A model generated the notes under the pieces. That model ran no database searches, was not told the origin of the DNA, and saw only the letters and a list, made by a program, of their open reading frames with translations. The position numbers were made by a program, and so were the translations under genes. 59,458 bases of DNA from Gnetum montanum (taxonomy: Eukaryota > Streptophyta > Gnetopsida > Gnetales > Gnetaceae), in the NCBI GenBank assembly GCA_015680685.1, contig MNCI01006577.1:215315-274772 (forward strand). Reading direction: 5' to 3'. Within the stretch, counting starts at the first letter, position 1, and every line of letters starts with the position of its first letter. This document shows positions 33,895 through 44,948 of this stretch, one piece after another.

Positions 33895-35351
33895 TATGGC
33901 AATCAAAAACATTAGTAGTTGGAACACCAAGGGGTCAATAGATGCATAGCTTAACCCTGTGTCCACACAAGGGGGTTGCTGGAGGTGGAGACAAGGTGCC
34001 CTAAATGATTTTTTCAATCAAATAGGGACTTACAGAGTGCAAATAGTGTTAAGTGTCAGATAGTGTAAACTATGTTAACCATGTAAACAGTGTTGAGCAT
34101 AGTTGGTGTTAACAATGTGAATAGTGCCAAGCATAGTAATATTTTTCAGTAGAAAATAGAAGTGTTGACACAAGTGGACCATCATCTAAGTGTAGATGTA
34201 GACAAAAATGCAAAGAAAATGCAAGGAAGGAAAATAGAGAAATGGAACACCACCCCAAATGGGGTTGAGCGTAGTTAACTCCAAAAGGGGTTTAAAAGGT
34301 ATGTAGTGTATAACAGGTGTAGTGGAGAGAATTGTCACAATCTTCGTGATGTTAGGTCATGAAGTCTGGTGCTTGTTGTGGTATCTATGCCTGCCAAGTT
34401 GGTTGTTGTGGTGTACCATGTGTTGTGGTGTTTTGTTGGGCTGTAGGGGGTTGTGGTGGGCCATGGTCTGCAACTCTACTTCTCTAGGTCACTGGTGTGC
34501 CTTTGGGTCTCATTTGCCCAAATGCTAAATGACAAACTTGAAAAATGTCAATTGCCTAAAATTTTCTCTCCTAATTGAAAATGCCCAAGGCAGGTCTATT
34601 TATAGGGTTAGGGTTGCTGAAAAATGCAAATCGGCTGCCAAGTGATAGAGGGGTAGTTGGAACTATGCTTGACCCCAACTATACTCTAGAGCGTAGTCCC
34701 GATAGTTAGAAAAAATATGCCAAATTTGGTGTTTTCATGTTGACTATGCTAACTACACTCTAGAGTGTAGTCCCAGTAGTGGAGAGTGTAGTCTTAGCAC
34801 TTAGAAAAATTTGTAGCTTGTTTCATCATTCTGACACTTAAAGAAAATATTGCAAAATTGGCTATTGTGTGTTGACTATGATGACTATGCTCTAAAAAGT
34901 AGTACCAGTAATGGAGAGTGTGGTCATAGCACTTAGAAAAATTTTGTAGCTTGTGACCTTATTTAGACACTTAGAAAAAATCTTACAAAACTAGCTATTT
35001 TGTGCTGACTACGTTTACTACACTTTAGAGTGTAGTCTCGACAGTGGAGAGTGTAGTCTTAGCACGTAGAAAAATTTTGTAGTTTGTGACCTTGTTTGAA
35101 CACTTAGCCAAAATTGCAGAATATTGGTTGTGGAAGCTGACTATGCTCTATTGTAGTGGAGAGCATAGTCCTAGCACTTAGACAAATTTGCAGAAAGTGT
35201 CATCATTCTAACACTTAAAATTTTTTTGCAAATCTAGCAGTTTGAGATAACTACACTCAACACTTAGAAAATTTGGACAGAATGCCACCAATTTGACACT
35301 TAGCCAAATTTGCAGTCAAGACTTTGAGACCCAAAGTTTTGTGGTGTTTCA
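33895..35351 (-). mobile_element. 5' LTR of M2
   Basis: It is 1457 bp and pairs with the LTR at 26209-27790. TATA box on minus at 34597-34604. The 20-bp palindrome ACTACACTCTAGAGTGTAGT is at 34752-34771. It has the same internal direct repeats as its partner, but fewer copies, which explains the length difference. Confidence 0.85.
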
Positions 35352-35356
35352 AAAGC
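35352..35356. other. Target site duplication of M2, right copy
   Basis: AAAGC, identical to 26204-26208. Confidence 0.85.
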
Positions 35357-35830
35357 ACTTATCCTTCAGTGTAGTAGATGGTTCCAAGTGGGTTTTGAAA
35401 TAGGGTATGCACTTGTAGCATGATAAAAAGGGTGTTTCTTTTATTATAACAAGCAAACCCTATATGTGTCATATCCTAGATAGCTACTAAGCACTCCTAG
35501 GACCTCTACCTAAACCACCTGCCTCATTAACGTTAGTAGTGGACTTATCCGAGATGAACTTCATAATGCCCCAGTTAGCCTTGGGTAGCAACATCTTAGA
35601 GATGGCGCTAGTAGCCTCCCTCACCAAGTGTGATCACATGATCACACTGAACTACTACAATAATTACTCAAGGAACTCTCAAGCCCCTAGCTAGAACCAC
35701 ATCACTTGATGGTCCACCCACATATCTGGTGTAAGCATGTTAGGGATAGGTTTTCTCATGCAACATAGGATGTCCATGAGATCAACTACTATCAAAGTAG
35801 GCTTCAAAAGCACCCTGCAATCATCAAGCA
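35357..35830 (-). pseudogene. Antisense gene of element B, 5' exon
   Basis: Minus strand. VVDLMDILCCMRKPIPNMLT and PDMWVDHQVMWF lead to SHLVREATSAISKMLLPKAN and WGIMKFISDKS. This matches exon 2 of copy 3 in element A (LSEEVAAIITETLLPRENMG and IMRFLMDG at about 4405-4500). It is separated from the rest of the gene at 26203 only by the insertion of M2. Stops at Gln or Trp positions are TAG. The start exon is not found with certainty. Confidence 0.6.
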
Positions 35831-37570
35831 ATAGGCAATGCATTAGTAAGCATGCGTAGAGGAAACATTTTGATGCACATTAAAATAATTAACATAAATT
35901 AGTAGAAATGCAATTTTTTCAATGCACCCTAGAACTTTGTGGGTGTAGGATGTTACTTAACTCGTTTGATGTGCTTGGCACTCATTGGGGTATAGCAGAT
36001 TTTGTAGAGGCTTAGTGCCACATTTTGTAGGTTTAGCATCATGCATAGCTAAAAAAAATTTGGTAGAATTTGAATAACCTTGGACCACCTCAATGGAGAG
36101 CATAGTCCAAAAACTACAATTTTTTCTCTAACTCTGGACTACCTCAGTTGAGAGGATAGTCTAGAAAAAACTAAAATTTTGGCAAACACTTATGACTACC
36201 CTCAACATGTGGAAAGCGTAGTCTTGGCCAATGGTTGTGGAGAGAGTGGTCTTGCATCATGTTATGCTTGTCATGCCGACTAGGCCCTGCCATGACCCTC
36301 CCTCTCCCTCATCATTGCAACCTTATGCATAAACTTGGGCTTGCTTGCCCTCCCACCCTGCCAAAATCCCACTCACGGAACCAATAGCCCTAGCACTTAC
36401 ATTCTAGAGCGTAGTCTATAGGGTCATCCCTATAATGTGCAAAAAATAAAAAAAATGGGTGAGAGGAAAAGAATGTGCAAAAAAAAAACATCAAAATAGG
36501 TTACTAGAGCCCTGCTGCAAATTGTAGTTGCATGCAGTAGTGTGTAGAGGTAGCCATGACTACCATAGTCACGATGTGGCTCATGCACCCCCAACCACCA
36601 AATCATAACCTTGTGGTACCCCGCAAAAAAATAAAAAAAAATATTTGCCCTTATTGCCATGTCCCCCCCCCCCAACAAACCCTAGTGCTAGTTATGACTA
36701 TGGCTCTAGCAGCCACACCGCAACACATAGTGGCGGCTGCAATCCCATAGTTGCACTGCAAGGTGCAATGGTGACCACTACAACCACACTGTAGGGCCAC
36801 CACAAGGTGCTAAACCCATTGCCCAAAATAGGATAAATCCTTCTTGCCTACAAAACCCTACCACGATGGCACAAACAATGTATAGTTGTAGCAGCCACTA
36901 CCATGATAGGGTGCATGCATTAGTATATGAGACTATGCTCCCAAACCCTCTAAAAATTGAAATATTAGCAAAAATGGGAACGTGTAGTCAGTGTACCTAG
37001 TTGATGTTGATGACCTTGTTTCCTCCACGTGTGCCTATGGGAGATGACCTAATGCTTTCTTCCCCTTGACAACATTCACTAGCCCTAGGTGAAAGCATCC
37101 ACTTCTGTGTATCATCTTTCCCTCAATTATGCTCTCCACTAGAAATAGTGCAACAACAATGGCCAGACTATGCTCTAGACGTCATGGTCAAAAGCAAGAA
37201 AATGACAACTTACCATGGTGAAAACATGTCTATATACCCTCTTGGGGTCATTTAATGGTCTTGCAACCTGGGACTACACTCCACACTAAACACCTACTGG
37301 ATATTGTAGTTGGGTGGGAGTGCAGTCAGCCATACTTAGCCCAAAGTCATGATTTTTCAAATGCTCGAGTCAATGCCACTCACTGAGCATGGCCAACCCT
37401 TTGCAGAATAGCTTGTTTGGTGCATCTGCAATCTACTAAGACCTAAAACTAGCACCAACATGTTTACCTCTCATTGTTATTTACATGCATAACTTAGGAA
37501 AATTTTTACTTGATTACTTTCTCTCATTGATGAATAATAACTAGGTCAAGCAGGTGCCACTTGACATTTT
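35831..37570. other. Rest of sense intron, no gene found
   Basis: This should contain the promoter and start exon of the antisense gene of element B, but I could not place them. It holds a C-run at about 36663-36672, several GAGAGCRTAGTC-type motifs as in the LTRs (36100-36400), and a lone repeat unit near 37435. Confidence 0.4.
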
Positions 37571-37588
37571 TCTAGTTTATTTTTGTAG
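37571..37588 (+). promoter_or_regulatory. Likely 3' splice site before the RT exon
   Basis: TCTAGTTTATTTTTGTAG is pyrimidine-rich and ends in AG directly before the pol reading EHDMAMEEEIS. Ogre elements are known to splice an intron between protease and RT. A matching acceptor in element A cannot be checked well. Confidence 0.5.
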
Positions 37589-38760
37589 GAACACGACATG
37601 GCTATGGAAGAGGAGATCTCCTCACCTTTGGTCCTCACAAGGCATCACAGCGATATTAAGTGATGCATCGACCTTCATTACCTAAAACTCAAGCCTACCA
37701 CCTATAATGAGTACATAGTATCTATAGAGGCACCACTAGACTAGCTTAACCATCAAGTTAAGGCTCTCAATATAGAGGTGAGGGATGTCATAGAGGATCC
37801 CCTTGTTGAGATTCCTATGGCTACGCCTAACAATAAAGCAACAACACTAAAACTAAGCTCCTTGCTAGAGCCCCAACATGCTCAAGAAATTGCTAGAGTG
37901 CTTAATAATAACATCAAAGCATTTTCATGGTCATACAAGGACATGCTAGGCCTAGATCCTTGACTAGTCCAACACAACATCATTCTCGATCCTTGCATTA
38001 AACTAGTTAAGTAGAAAGTATGCATAGTTAGACTTAATATGGTGTTGGTAGCTCGTGATGAGATCACTAATATTTACAAGGCTGATTTCATTCAAGCTAT
38101 TGAATATGCAAACTAGGTCTCCAACATTGTAGTTGTGCCTAAGAAGAATGGGAGGATATGAATTTGCATAGACTTCTAGGACTTAAACAAGACAATCATT
38201 AAGGATGACTTCATGTTGCCTAGTATTGATCAACTAATCAATACCATGGCCAAGCATGCCTTGTTGTCCTTCATGGATGGGCTTTGTGGCTACAACTAGA
38301 TTAGGATCAACCTTAAGCATCAACTCAGCACAACCTTCATGAACCCCTAGGTACGTTTTGCTATACCATGATTCCCTTTGGACTCAAGAACACAGGAGCA
38401 ATGTATTAATGTGTGATGATGTACATCTTTAGTGATTACATGCTAAGTTTTCTCAACAACTACATCAATGACATAGCAATTAAGTCCAAAGTGGCCCACA
38501 ATCACACAAATGATCTAGACCTAGTGCTTAAATGCTACCTAAAACACGAGCTTAGGCTAAATCCTAAAAAGTGTGTCTTCGATGTTAAAAGGGGTTAGAT
38601 GCTTAGCTTTGTAGTATCCAAAGCAGGAATATGTGTAGACCCTGACAAGGTTAAGGTCATAACCAACTTAGCACCACTAGCTAACCTTAAGGAGCTATGA
38701 GGGTTACAAGGTAGATTACAATTTATACGCAAGTTTATCACTTAGTTAACCAACAAGCTA
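37589..38760 (+). pseudogene. Reverse transcriptase, element B
   Basis: The linker DVIEDPLVEIPM leads to FSWSYKDMLGLDP, VSNIVVVPKKNGRI, ICIDF-DLNKTIIKDDF and LLSFMDGLCGYN-IRI (first catalytic Asp kept). A one-base frame shift occurs near 38350, after which TFCYTMIPFGLKNTGAMY follows. The catalytic YVDD is NYINDIAIKSK, so its first Asp is Asn. RLNPKKCVFDVKRG and VDPDKVKVITNL complete the thumb region. The element cannot have been active in this form. Confidence 0.85.
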
Positions 38761-39284
38761 CAACCAATGCAACATTTTCTCAAGAAGAGAGCCCACTTTG
38801 AGTGGACTACTCAGTGCCAACAAGCATTTGACAACCTTAAGCAAGAGTTGGCACAATTGCCTATAATTCACCCTCTGCAAGGAGATAAATCTTTTTACAT
38901 CTACTTTGCCACTTCCAATGTGTCCATCAGTTCTTTTCTTTACCAGAAGCAAGATGATGATGCAAAGGTCTTGGTTTACTACCTAAGCCATGCATTAGTA
39001 TCCTATGAGGCAAAATAAAATGATGTGGAAAAGCACTACCTTGCCCTAATCTTCTCACTGAAGAAGTGGAGGCATTACCTCTTCCATAGTCAAGTTAATA
39101 TCATTTGCAAAAATAACATACTCCAAGCCATAACACTAAATATCTATGAAAGTAGTCACATTACATGCTGGAAAGTAATAGTAGTAGAGTTTGACCTACA
39201 TTATGTTGTACAAGCCTCAATGAAAGGTCAAGCTATAACTGCACAACTCATAGCTTCACCTGTAAATGATCAGCAACCATAGAT
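38761..39284 (+). pseudogene. RNase H (first, gypsy type), element B
   Basis: HFEWTTQCQQAFDNLKQELA, LPIIHPLQGDKSFYIYFATS, VLVYYLSHALVSYEAK, then HYLALIFSLKKWRHYLFHSQ and ITCWKVIVVEFDLHYVVQAS. The order and length fit the RNase H that follows RT in Ty3/gypsy pol. Asp in the YLTVLD-type site is replaced by Ala (YFATS). One TAA interrupts the frame near 39016. Confidence 0.8.
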
Positions 39285-39289
39285 CCCAA

Positions 39290-39720
39290 GTTCTTGGATG
39301 AGCACATTAATAGCATTAGCCAAGTACTCGATAACTATGAGGTACTTTTGCATTTCAATGGAGCTTCAACCTCTCAAGGAGGTAGCATTGCTGCTATTAT
39401 CACATTTCCCTCTAGGGAGATTCGACCCTTCACATATCGTTTTGCATTTTCTTGCACTAACAACATGGTGGAGTATTAAGGTCTCCTCTAAGGTATCCTT
39501 GCAACATGTGACCTAGGGATCCAACACATAGTGATTCGAGATGACTCATAACTAATGGTGAACAAGGTAATAGAGGTTTACACCTGCAAGGCACAACATT
39601 TACAACCATACTATGATCGTGCAAAGCATCTGCTTCAACACTTTGAAACTGCCAATATCCAACATATTCCTTAAATTGAAAATGTCAGTGCTAATGCACT
39701 AGCAATGTTAGCACTTAGCA
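39290..39720 (+). pseudogene. Second RNase H (archaeal type), element B
   Basis: LLHFNGASTSQGGSIAAIIT, PFTYRFAFSCTNNMVEYEG, CDLGIQHIVIRDDS, AQHLQPYYDRAKHLLQHFET and ANALAML. This is the additional RNase H that marks the Tat lineage. In the usual DEDD set the first Asp (FDGA) is now FNGA and the last (ADALA) is ANALA. Both fit G-to-A changes. A TAA and frame shift near 39478 break it. Confidence 0.85.
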
Positions 39721-39959
39721 TCATGCCTAGCATGTTCAATACATTGCCCAACTCGATGGCCAATTGCAATGTTCCTATCATGCAAATCACCAGCATCACA
39801 TCCAAAGCCACAGTAAGCAAAACCCATGCAAAAGAGTGGTATAATGACATCAAGGCATACCTCTTACAGGGTGAGCCTTCGCAATATTTAACTACTACTC
39901 AAAAAGACATAGTGCAAAAATGTTTGCGGTAATATGTCATTGTAGGTGATAACACATTA

Positions 39960-40960
39960 TGTCGTAGATCCTACAATGGCTTATTACTAACTTATGTAAG
40001 TAATAACAAAGTGTAAACAATCATTGAGCAAGTCCACAAAGGACTGTGTGGATGTCACATAGCACCTAGGGAAATGGTAATAAAAAATAGATGGCTAGGA
40101 TCCTATTGGCCTTACATGGAAAGAAATTATGTCTTGAAGGTCAAAATGTGTGACATTTGTCAATAGCATGACAACTTAATACATGTGCCACCAATTGAAT
40201 TACACACAATGCAAATCACATGGCTATTCCAATGTTGGCACTTGGACATCATGGAACTTGTAATGCCTAAGTCCTTTGTAGGGCATAGCTTCATAATAAC
40301 TGCAACTGAGTACTTCACCAAATGGATTGAGGCTATTTTCCTTAATAAGATAACATCGCAACAAGTTTGCAAATTTGTGTTAGACAACATAGTGATCCAT
40401 TTTGGCTTACCCATGACCATAGTAATGGACAACGGGCTATAGTTTAGTAGTACCAAAACTAAAGCCTTCTATGAGTGATTTGACATCGAACATTCTTTTT
40501 CATTGCCATACTACCCTCAAGAAAATGCCAAGTAGAGGCCACTAACAAGATCATCGTCAACCTTCTCATGAAAATGTTAAGCAACAACAAATGACAATGG
40601 AATGAGCAACTAGTCTATGCATTTTGGGCCTACTACACAACACACTGAATAATAATAGGTATGATGCCTACAACCTTATTTACGGGTCTGAAGCAATTTT
40701 TCCACTTGAATTGTAGATTCCATTGCTTTGGGTGATCCTCTTAGATTTCATTGATGAAGATTAGAATAACAAGTTGAGAACTGTAGATCTTGACTCAATA
40801 GAGGAGGAGTGTATGTGTATGCTTGATCGCATCGAGTGGTATCAAGAAAGGCTACAACAAAAGCATCATCATAATCAGCATCACTGCCCTATCAAGAAAT
40901 GGAACCTAGTCCTCAAGGCCATTCATAAACCCATGGATAAATTTTTAGCCAACTAGGAAT
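39960..40960 (+). pseudogene. Integrase, element B
   Basis: The zinc-binding HHCC domain is visible: VHKGLCGCH, then GSYWPYM and KMCDICQ. The core contains WHLDIMEL (first Asp), TIVMDNGL-F (second Asp) and, after a one-base frame shift, QVEATNKIIVNLL (Glu). The DDE set is thus formally present but split between frames. The C-terminal part (about 40700-40960) includes LDRIEWYQERLQQKHHHNQH and is followed by the usual tail. No chromodomain is seen, as expected for Tat. Confidence 0.85.
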
Positions 40961-41114
40961 GCCCTTTCCTAGTCATTAAGGCCTATGACAATGGAGCATT
41001 CAAGATTGCTGATCAAGATAAAAATGAGTTTGCTAATCTAGTGCACTATTTGTACTTAAATTTATATTACATCTAACATGTAGCATTGCACATCAATGAA
41101 GCAAGGTAAAAATT

Positions 41115-42100
41115 CACCCACTACAACACTAAATTGACGCATTTGTTTGCTATGATGTTAAACTACCATAGCATTCATCCACTATGATACTAAACTGGCA
41201 CAACATCTATCTGCTATGATACTAAATTGGCATACCATTTGTCTACTATGACACTAAACTAGTGCATTTGTCTATTATGATGTTAAATTGGCACAACATT
41301 CATCTACTATTATGCTAAATTAGCATAGCATCTATCTGCTATGATTCTAAATTGGCATAGCATTCGTTCACTATGATGCTAAACTAGCATAACATTTATC
41401 AGCTATGATGCTAAATTGGCATAGCATTCGTCTACTAGGATGCTAATCTAGCATAGCATTCGTTTGCTATGATGCTAAACTAGCATAAAATTCATTTGCT
41501 ATGATGCTAAACTAGGACATTCGTCAGCTACGACATTAAACTAGCACACAACTACCAATCATCTACTATGATGCTAAAATGGCATAGTCATCTACTATGA
41601 TGCTAAACTGGCACATCACATTCACTATGATGCTACACTGGCATAGTAGTCATCCGCTAAGACTTTAAACTGATGCATACACAAAACTCATTTGCTATGA
41701 TGATAAACTGGCATAGTAGTTGTCCGCTACAATGTTAAATTGGTGCACACACAACACTCATTTGCTATAATGCTAAACTGGCACAACATTCATTGATTAT
41801 AATGTTAAATTAGCATAGCATTCATCTATTATGACACTAAATTAGCATAGCATCCATCTACTATGATGCTAAACTAGCATAACATTCATCTGCTGCAATG
41901 CTAAACTAGCATAGCATTCATCCACTATGACACTAAACTAGCATAACATTCATTCACTATGATGCTAAATTAGCATAGCTCATCCTTGGGTCACGACGTT
42001 AAACTAGCACAACACATCCACTACAATGTTAAACTAGCACATAGTAGTCCACTAGGATTATAAACTAGCATAACATGGTCTGCCAAGACCTTAAACTAGG
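41115..42100 (+). repeat. 31-copy tandem array in 3' UTR of element B
   Basis: About 31 copies at 30-40 bp spacing of TATGATGCTAAACTAGCATA followed by a segment like GCATTCATCTAC. The first unit starts near 41115 and the last is near 42092. Tandem arrays in the 3' UTR are known for Ogre-like elements and can seed satellites. No reading frame covers it. Confidence 0.9.
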
Positions 42101-42254
42101 TTCATGGTCAACCACTAATAATTCCTTCCATCCTCCTACAAGTAAGAAAGTGAGCATAACACTTGCCTTCCTTCTACACCATGTGGGAAAGCATGCTACA
42201 ATCCTAGAATGGAGCACTTGCAATAGGGGTATCCTTTGGAGCAATTGTAGCATC

Positions 42255-42287
<33 letters not shown>

Positions 42288-43330
42288 NAAAATTTTGCTA
42301 GCTTTTTGGAGCACTTGCAATGAACTCAACCTTTGAAACACTTGTAGCATCTTCACCCCCTACAATTTATTGACATTTTTTTTCTTATGTGGGTTTCTTG
42401 TCTTCTCAGAGTTGTGCTTTTAAGAAGAAGCCTCTAGTCATCATGTAAAGGTGCCTCTCATCATAGCAGCAAGTCGTCACATTGCTCCAATGTGCATGAT
42501 TGGACTAGCTAAGCCTCTCAAGAGTGCACACCCCTATTATCCTGTCTATCCTATTATAGCCTATACATCTACTCCTACCTTCCAATACCCTCTCATTCCC
42601 TGCATAGTGAAGATTGCCAACTCTTGATGTTCATGTGTTGTGATCACATGGCATCCTCTTCAAGTCAAATTGCAGAACCCAAGGTGAGCATAACACAGGT
42701 CATTGTGTGGGAAGCCTTTGTTGGTCGGTCAAAGCCCATGCATATGTAACATGTCATCTCAGGGAGAAAATAATTGTTGAATAGACGTGATGTAGTTTTG
42801 CAAATACTAAAGTAAAGCTCATCTAGTAACATGCAACTCACTCAATGGAAAGCACTTTGTAGCAAGCATTTAGCAATGCGTAAAGCCCAAAGCAAGCTCA
42901 TCCCACAACAAAGAGGAAAAATAAAAAAGAGAATAGAAACAAAAAGAGAAAAAGGGGAAAAGCATGTCCCTAGGTAGCCCAACAGCACTACAATTTTGCA
43001 ACCAGTTTAGCCTTGAATCCACACTGACTCTCTCACAAGCACTTCGACAAGAGATCAACGTTTTCAAGGGTAAGCCACTTTGGTGCCATGGTCATCATCA
43101 TCCATAAAGTCCTCACATTATAACATCTTGTTTGCACTTCATCTCCTCTTTTACTTTCAATACATCACGTACACCTTTTACAATTACCTCTCACCTACCT
43201 TCTAACATATTACTATCCACAACACTCTTGAGCACAGTGTAGCAACACTCAACTATGCATGGAAGAGCGAAGTTGGTGTCAAGTTTGCTATTCTTTGTCG
43301 ATGTCTCTTAGGCCACTCCTCTAGACATCA
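42101..43330 (+). other. 3' UTR of element B after the array
   Basis: Matches the M2 3' UTR in several stretches and has no gene. A run of 32 C bases followed by N at 42256-42288 interrupts it. Confidence 0.6.
42256..42288. repeat. Poly-C run with one undetermined base
   Basis: 32 C residues and then N. Length and sequence here are uncertain; an assembly gap or collapsed repeat is likely. Confidence 0.85.
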
Positions 43331-43345
43331 ACAAAGAGGGGCCAA
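43331..43345 (+). other. Polypurine tract of element B
   Basis: ACAAAGAGGGGCCAA directly before the 3' LTR. The same tract occurs in M2. Confidence 0.8.
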
Positions 43346-44943
43346 TGAAATACCATCAAATTTGAACTATGGCATCCCAATCATAAATTTCTCTAAGTGT
43401 TGGGATTACACTCTCAATTGCCCTAGAGCATAGTCAACCTCTAGTGGAGAGCATAGTTAGCACAGAAGGCCAATTGTTTTCAAATGTTTCTAAGTGTTAA
43501 GGCTATGCTCAACCCTAATCAAGAGTGTAGTCAACACGAAGGCTAGTTTTGCAATTTTTTCTAAGTGTCAACACAAAGCTAGTTGTAGCAAATTTTTCTA
43601 AGTGTTGGGACTATGCTCTCCACTACGTCAGAGCATAGTCAACCTCCAATGGAGAGCGTAGTCAACAATAAGGTAGGTTTTCACAAGTTTTCACAAGTTC
43701 TAGGACTACACTCGTCCCTAGTTGGGAGTGTAGTTGGCCTTTCATGGAGAGCATAGTCAGGATGAACACCAAATTTTGTAAATTTTTCCTAAGTGTGGGA
43801 CTATGCTCTCCCCTAGTCTAGAGTGTAGTCAAGCATAGTTAGCAAGAACAACCTCCAGTAGCCTCCATAGCATAGCAACATCACTCTACCTAGCTCCAAC
43901 TCACTTTCGACAAGCATAGTTAACAAAATGTTTCTTTTTTGTATCCCTTTTTTTCCTAAGATTGTAAAAATGATTCACCACATGCAAGAGCATGGAGATT
44001 GTAGTCTCCAAGTTGCATTTTTTAGGTACCTAACAATCCTCTTGGAAAGCGCATATGTAGTTGGCAATGTAGTCACAATCTCACAGTCTCGTAAAGTCTA
44101 GCAGAGCATTGCAAAGCACAACACTGTCAACACCATTAGTACACCACATGAATTGTAAGCATAGTCCCAATCCTCCCCTTTGCCACATGCTAGTCGCTAC
44201 GCATTTTGTCCTAAACCTAGCCCTATAAATACCCATGCCCTCAACTGTTTCAAGGTGGAAAAAATTTGAGACTCAGCTCATTTTTGGCATTGGAAAATCT
44301 AAGGAGCACTTGGGAGAGAGAACTAAAGGCATATCGGCGAAGTTATAGACCACTGCAACCCACCATAGTCCACTAGAACATCGTAGCCCACGGTACATTG
44401 TAGCAGCTAACCCAGTAAACATAAGCACCTCGAAGGAATGCCAATCTTTGTAGCCAGACATCCCTAAGACTATGACTACACTATCTACTGCATTTGTTGT
44501 ACACCATGTACCTTCTAACTTGTTTTGGTGTTAACTACGCTCAACTCCATTTGGGGTGGTGTTTTGCTTCTCTCTCTCTCTCTCTCTCTCTCTACATTTT
44601 TAGCACTTTATCTACATTCTTTGCTACTTCACTACATAGTCGTGCCTAAAACTATGTTTAAATAGTGATCTTTGTACATTGACATCCTGATTTTCACCAA
44701 AAATCTTGATTACGCTCAACACCATTAACATTGTTGACACTACTTAAACACTTAGCACCATTTCGCACCAACATCATAGCTAACCATGTTGTACCCTGGT
44801 TGCATCGTGTAAGTCCTTGGTTGATCAACAAAACTGTTCAAGGCATCCCGTTTTTGCCTCCAGTAGGCCCTCATGCGGACTCGAGATTAGGCTATCTGCT
44901 ATGGACCTTGGTGTTCTAGCCGCCAACGTTTTTGGTTGTTATA
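43346..44943 (+). mobile_element. 3' LTR of element B
   Basis: It is 1598 bp, beginning TGAAATACCATCAAATTTGA and ending GGTTGTTATA. It holds TATAAATA at 44224-44231, a TC microsatellite at 44569-44593 and several palindromic TAGAGTGTAGTC-type motifs. GTTAC at 44944-44948 would be the right copy of the target duplication, but the left copy lies outside the window. Confidence 0.8.
44224..44231 (+). promoter_or_regulatory. TATA box in 3' LTR of element B
   Basis: TATAAATA inside CCCTATAAATACCC, the same context as in the A and M2 LTRs. Confidence 0.65.
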
Positions 44944-44948
44944 GTTAC

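Larger units (their letters stand above)
26209..35351 (-). mobile_element. Element M2: pol-less LTR retrotransposon, complete ends
   Basis: Two LTRs (26209-27790 and 33895-35351) in minus orientation flank PBS, leader, gag, protease, two short repeat arrays, 3' UTR and polypurine tract. A perfect five-base target duplication AAAGC borders it. It has no RT, RNase H, integrase or antisense gene, so it could only have moved with enzymes supplied by relatives. LTRs differ by about 20 percent over the first 160 bp by eye, nearly all transitions, so the insertion is old yet younger than element B, which it interrupts. Confidence 0.9.
17947..44943 (+). mobile_element. Element B: Tat/Ogre-type LTR retrotransposon, interrupted
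   Basis: Full-structure element: 5' LTR remnant, PBS, gag, protease, short repeats, antisense gene, splice acceptor, RT, RNase H, second RNase H, integrase, long repeat array, polypurine tract and 3' LTR. Two younger elements break it: A lies in its 5' LTR and M2 in its interior (26209-35351). Without M2 the visible part is about 17.8 kb. The second, archaeal-type RNase H defines the Tat lineage, and an intron between protease and RT is known from Ogre. The 5' LTR end and 3' LTR end differ at roughly a quarter of positions by eye, so it is very old. One alternative is that the left and right halves come from two related elements. Confidence 0.7.

Noticed and set aside
36556-36750. Small frame across a C-run in the sense intron
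   Set aside because: It is low-complexity and has no counterpart in element A.
41115-42100. Regular repeats resembling a CRISPR array
   Set aside because: Units are degenerate, spacers are not unique, and the setting is a plant retrotransposon 3' UTR.
42075-42323. Plus-strand frame with a polyproline tail
   Set aside because: The prolines come from the poly-C run with an undetermined base.
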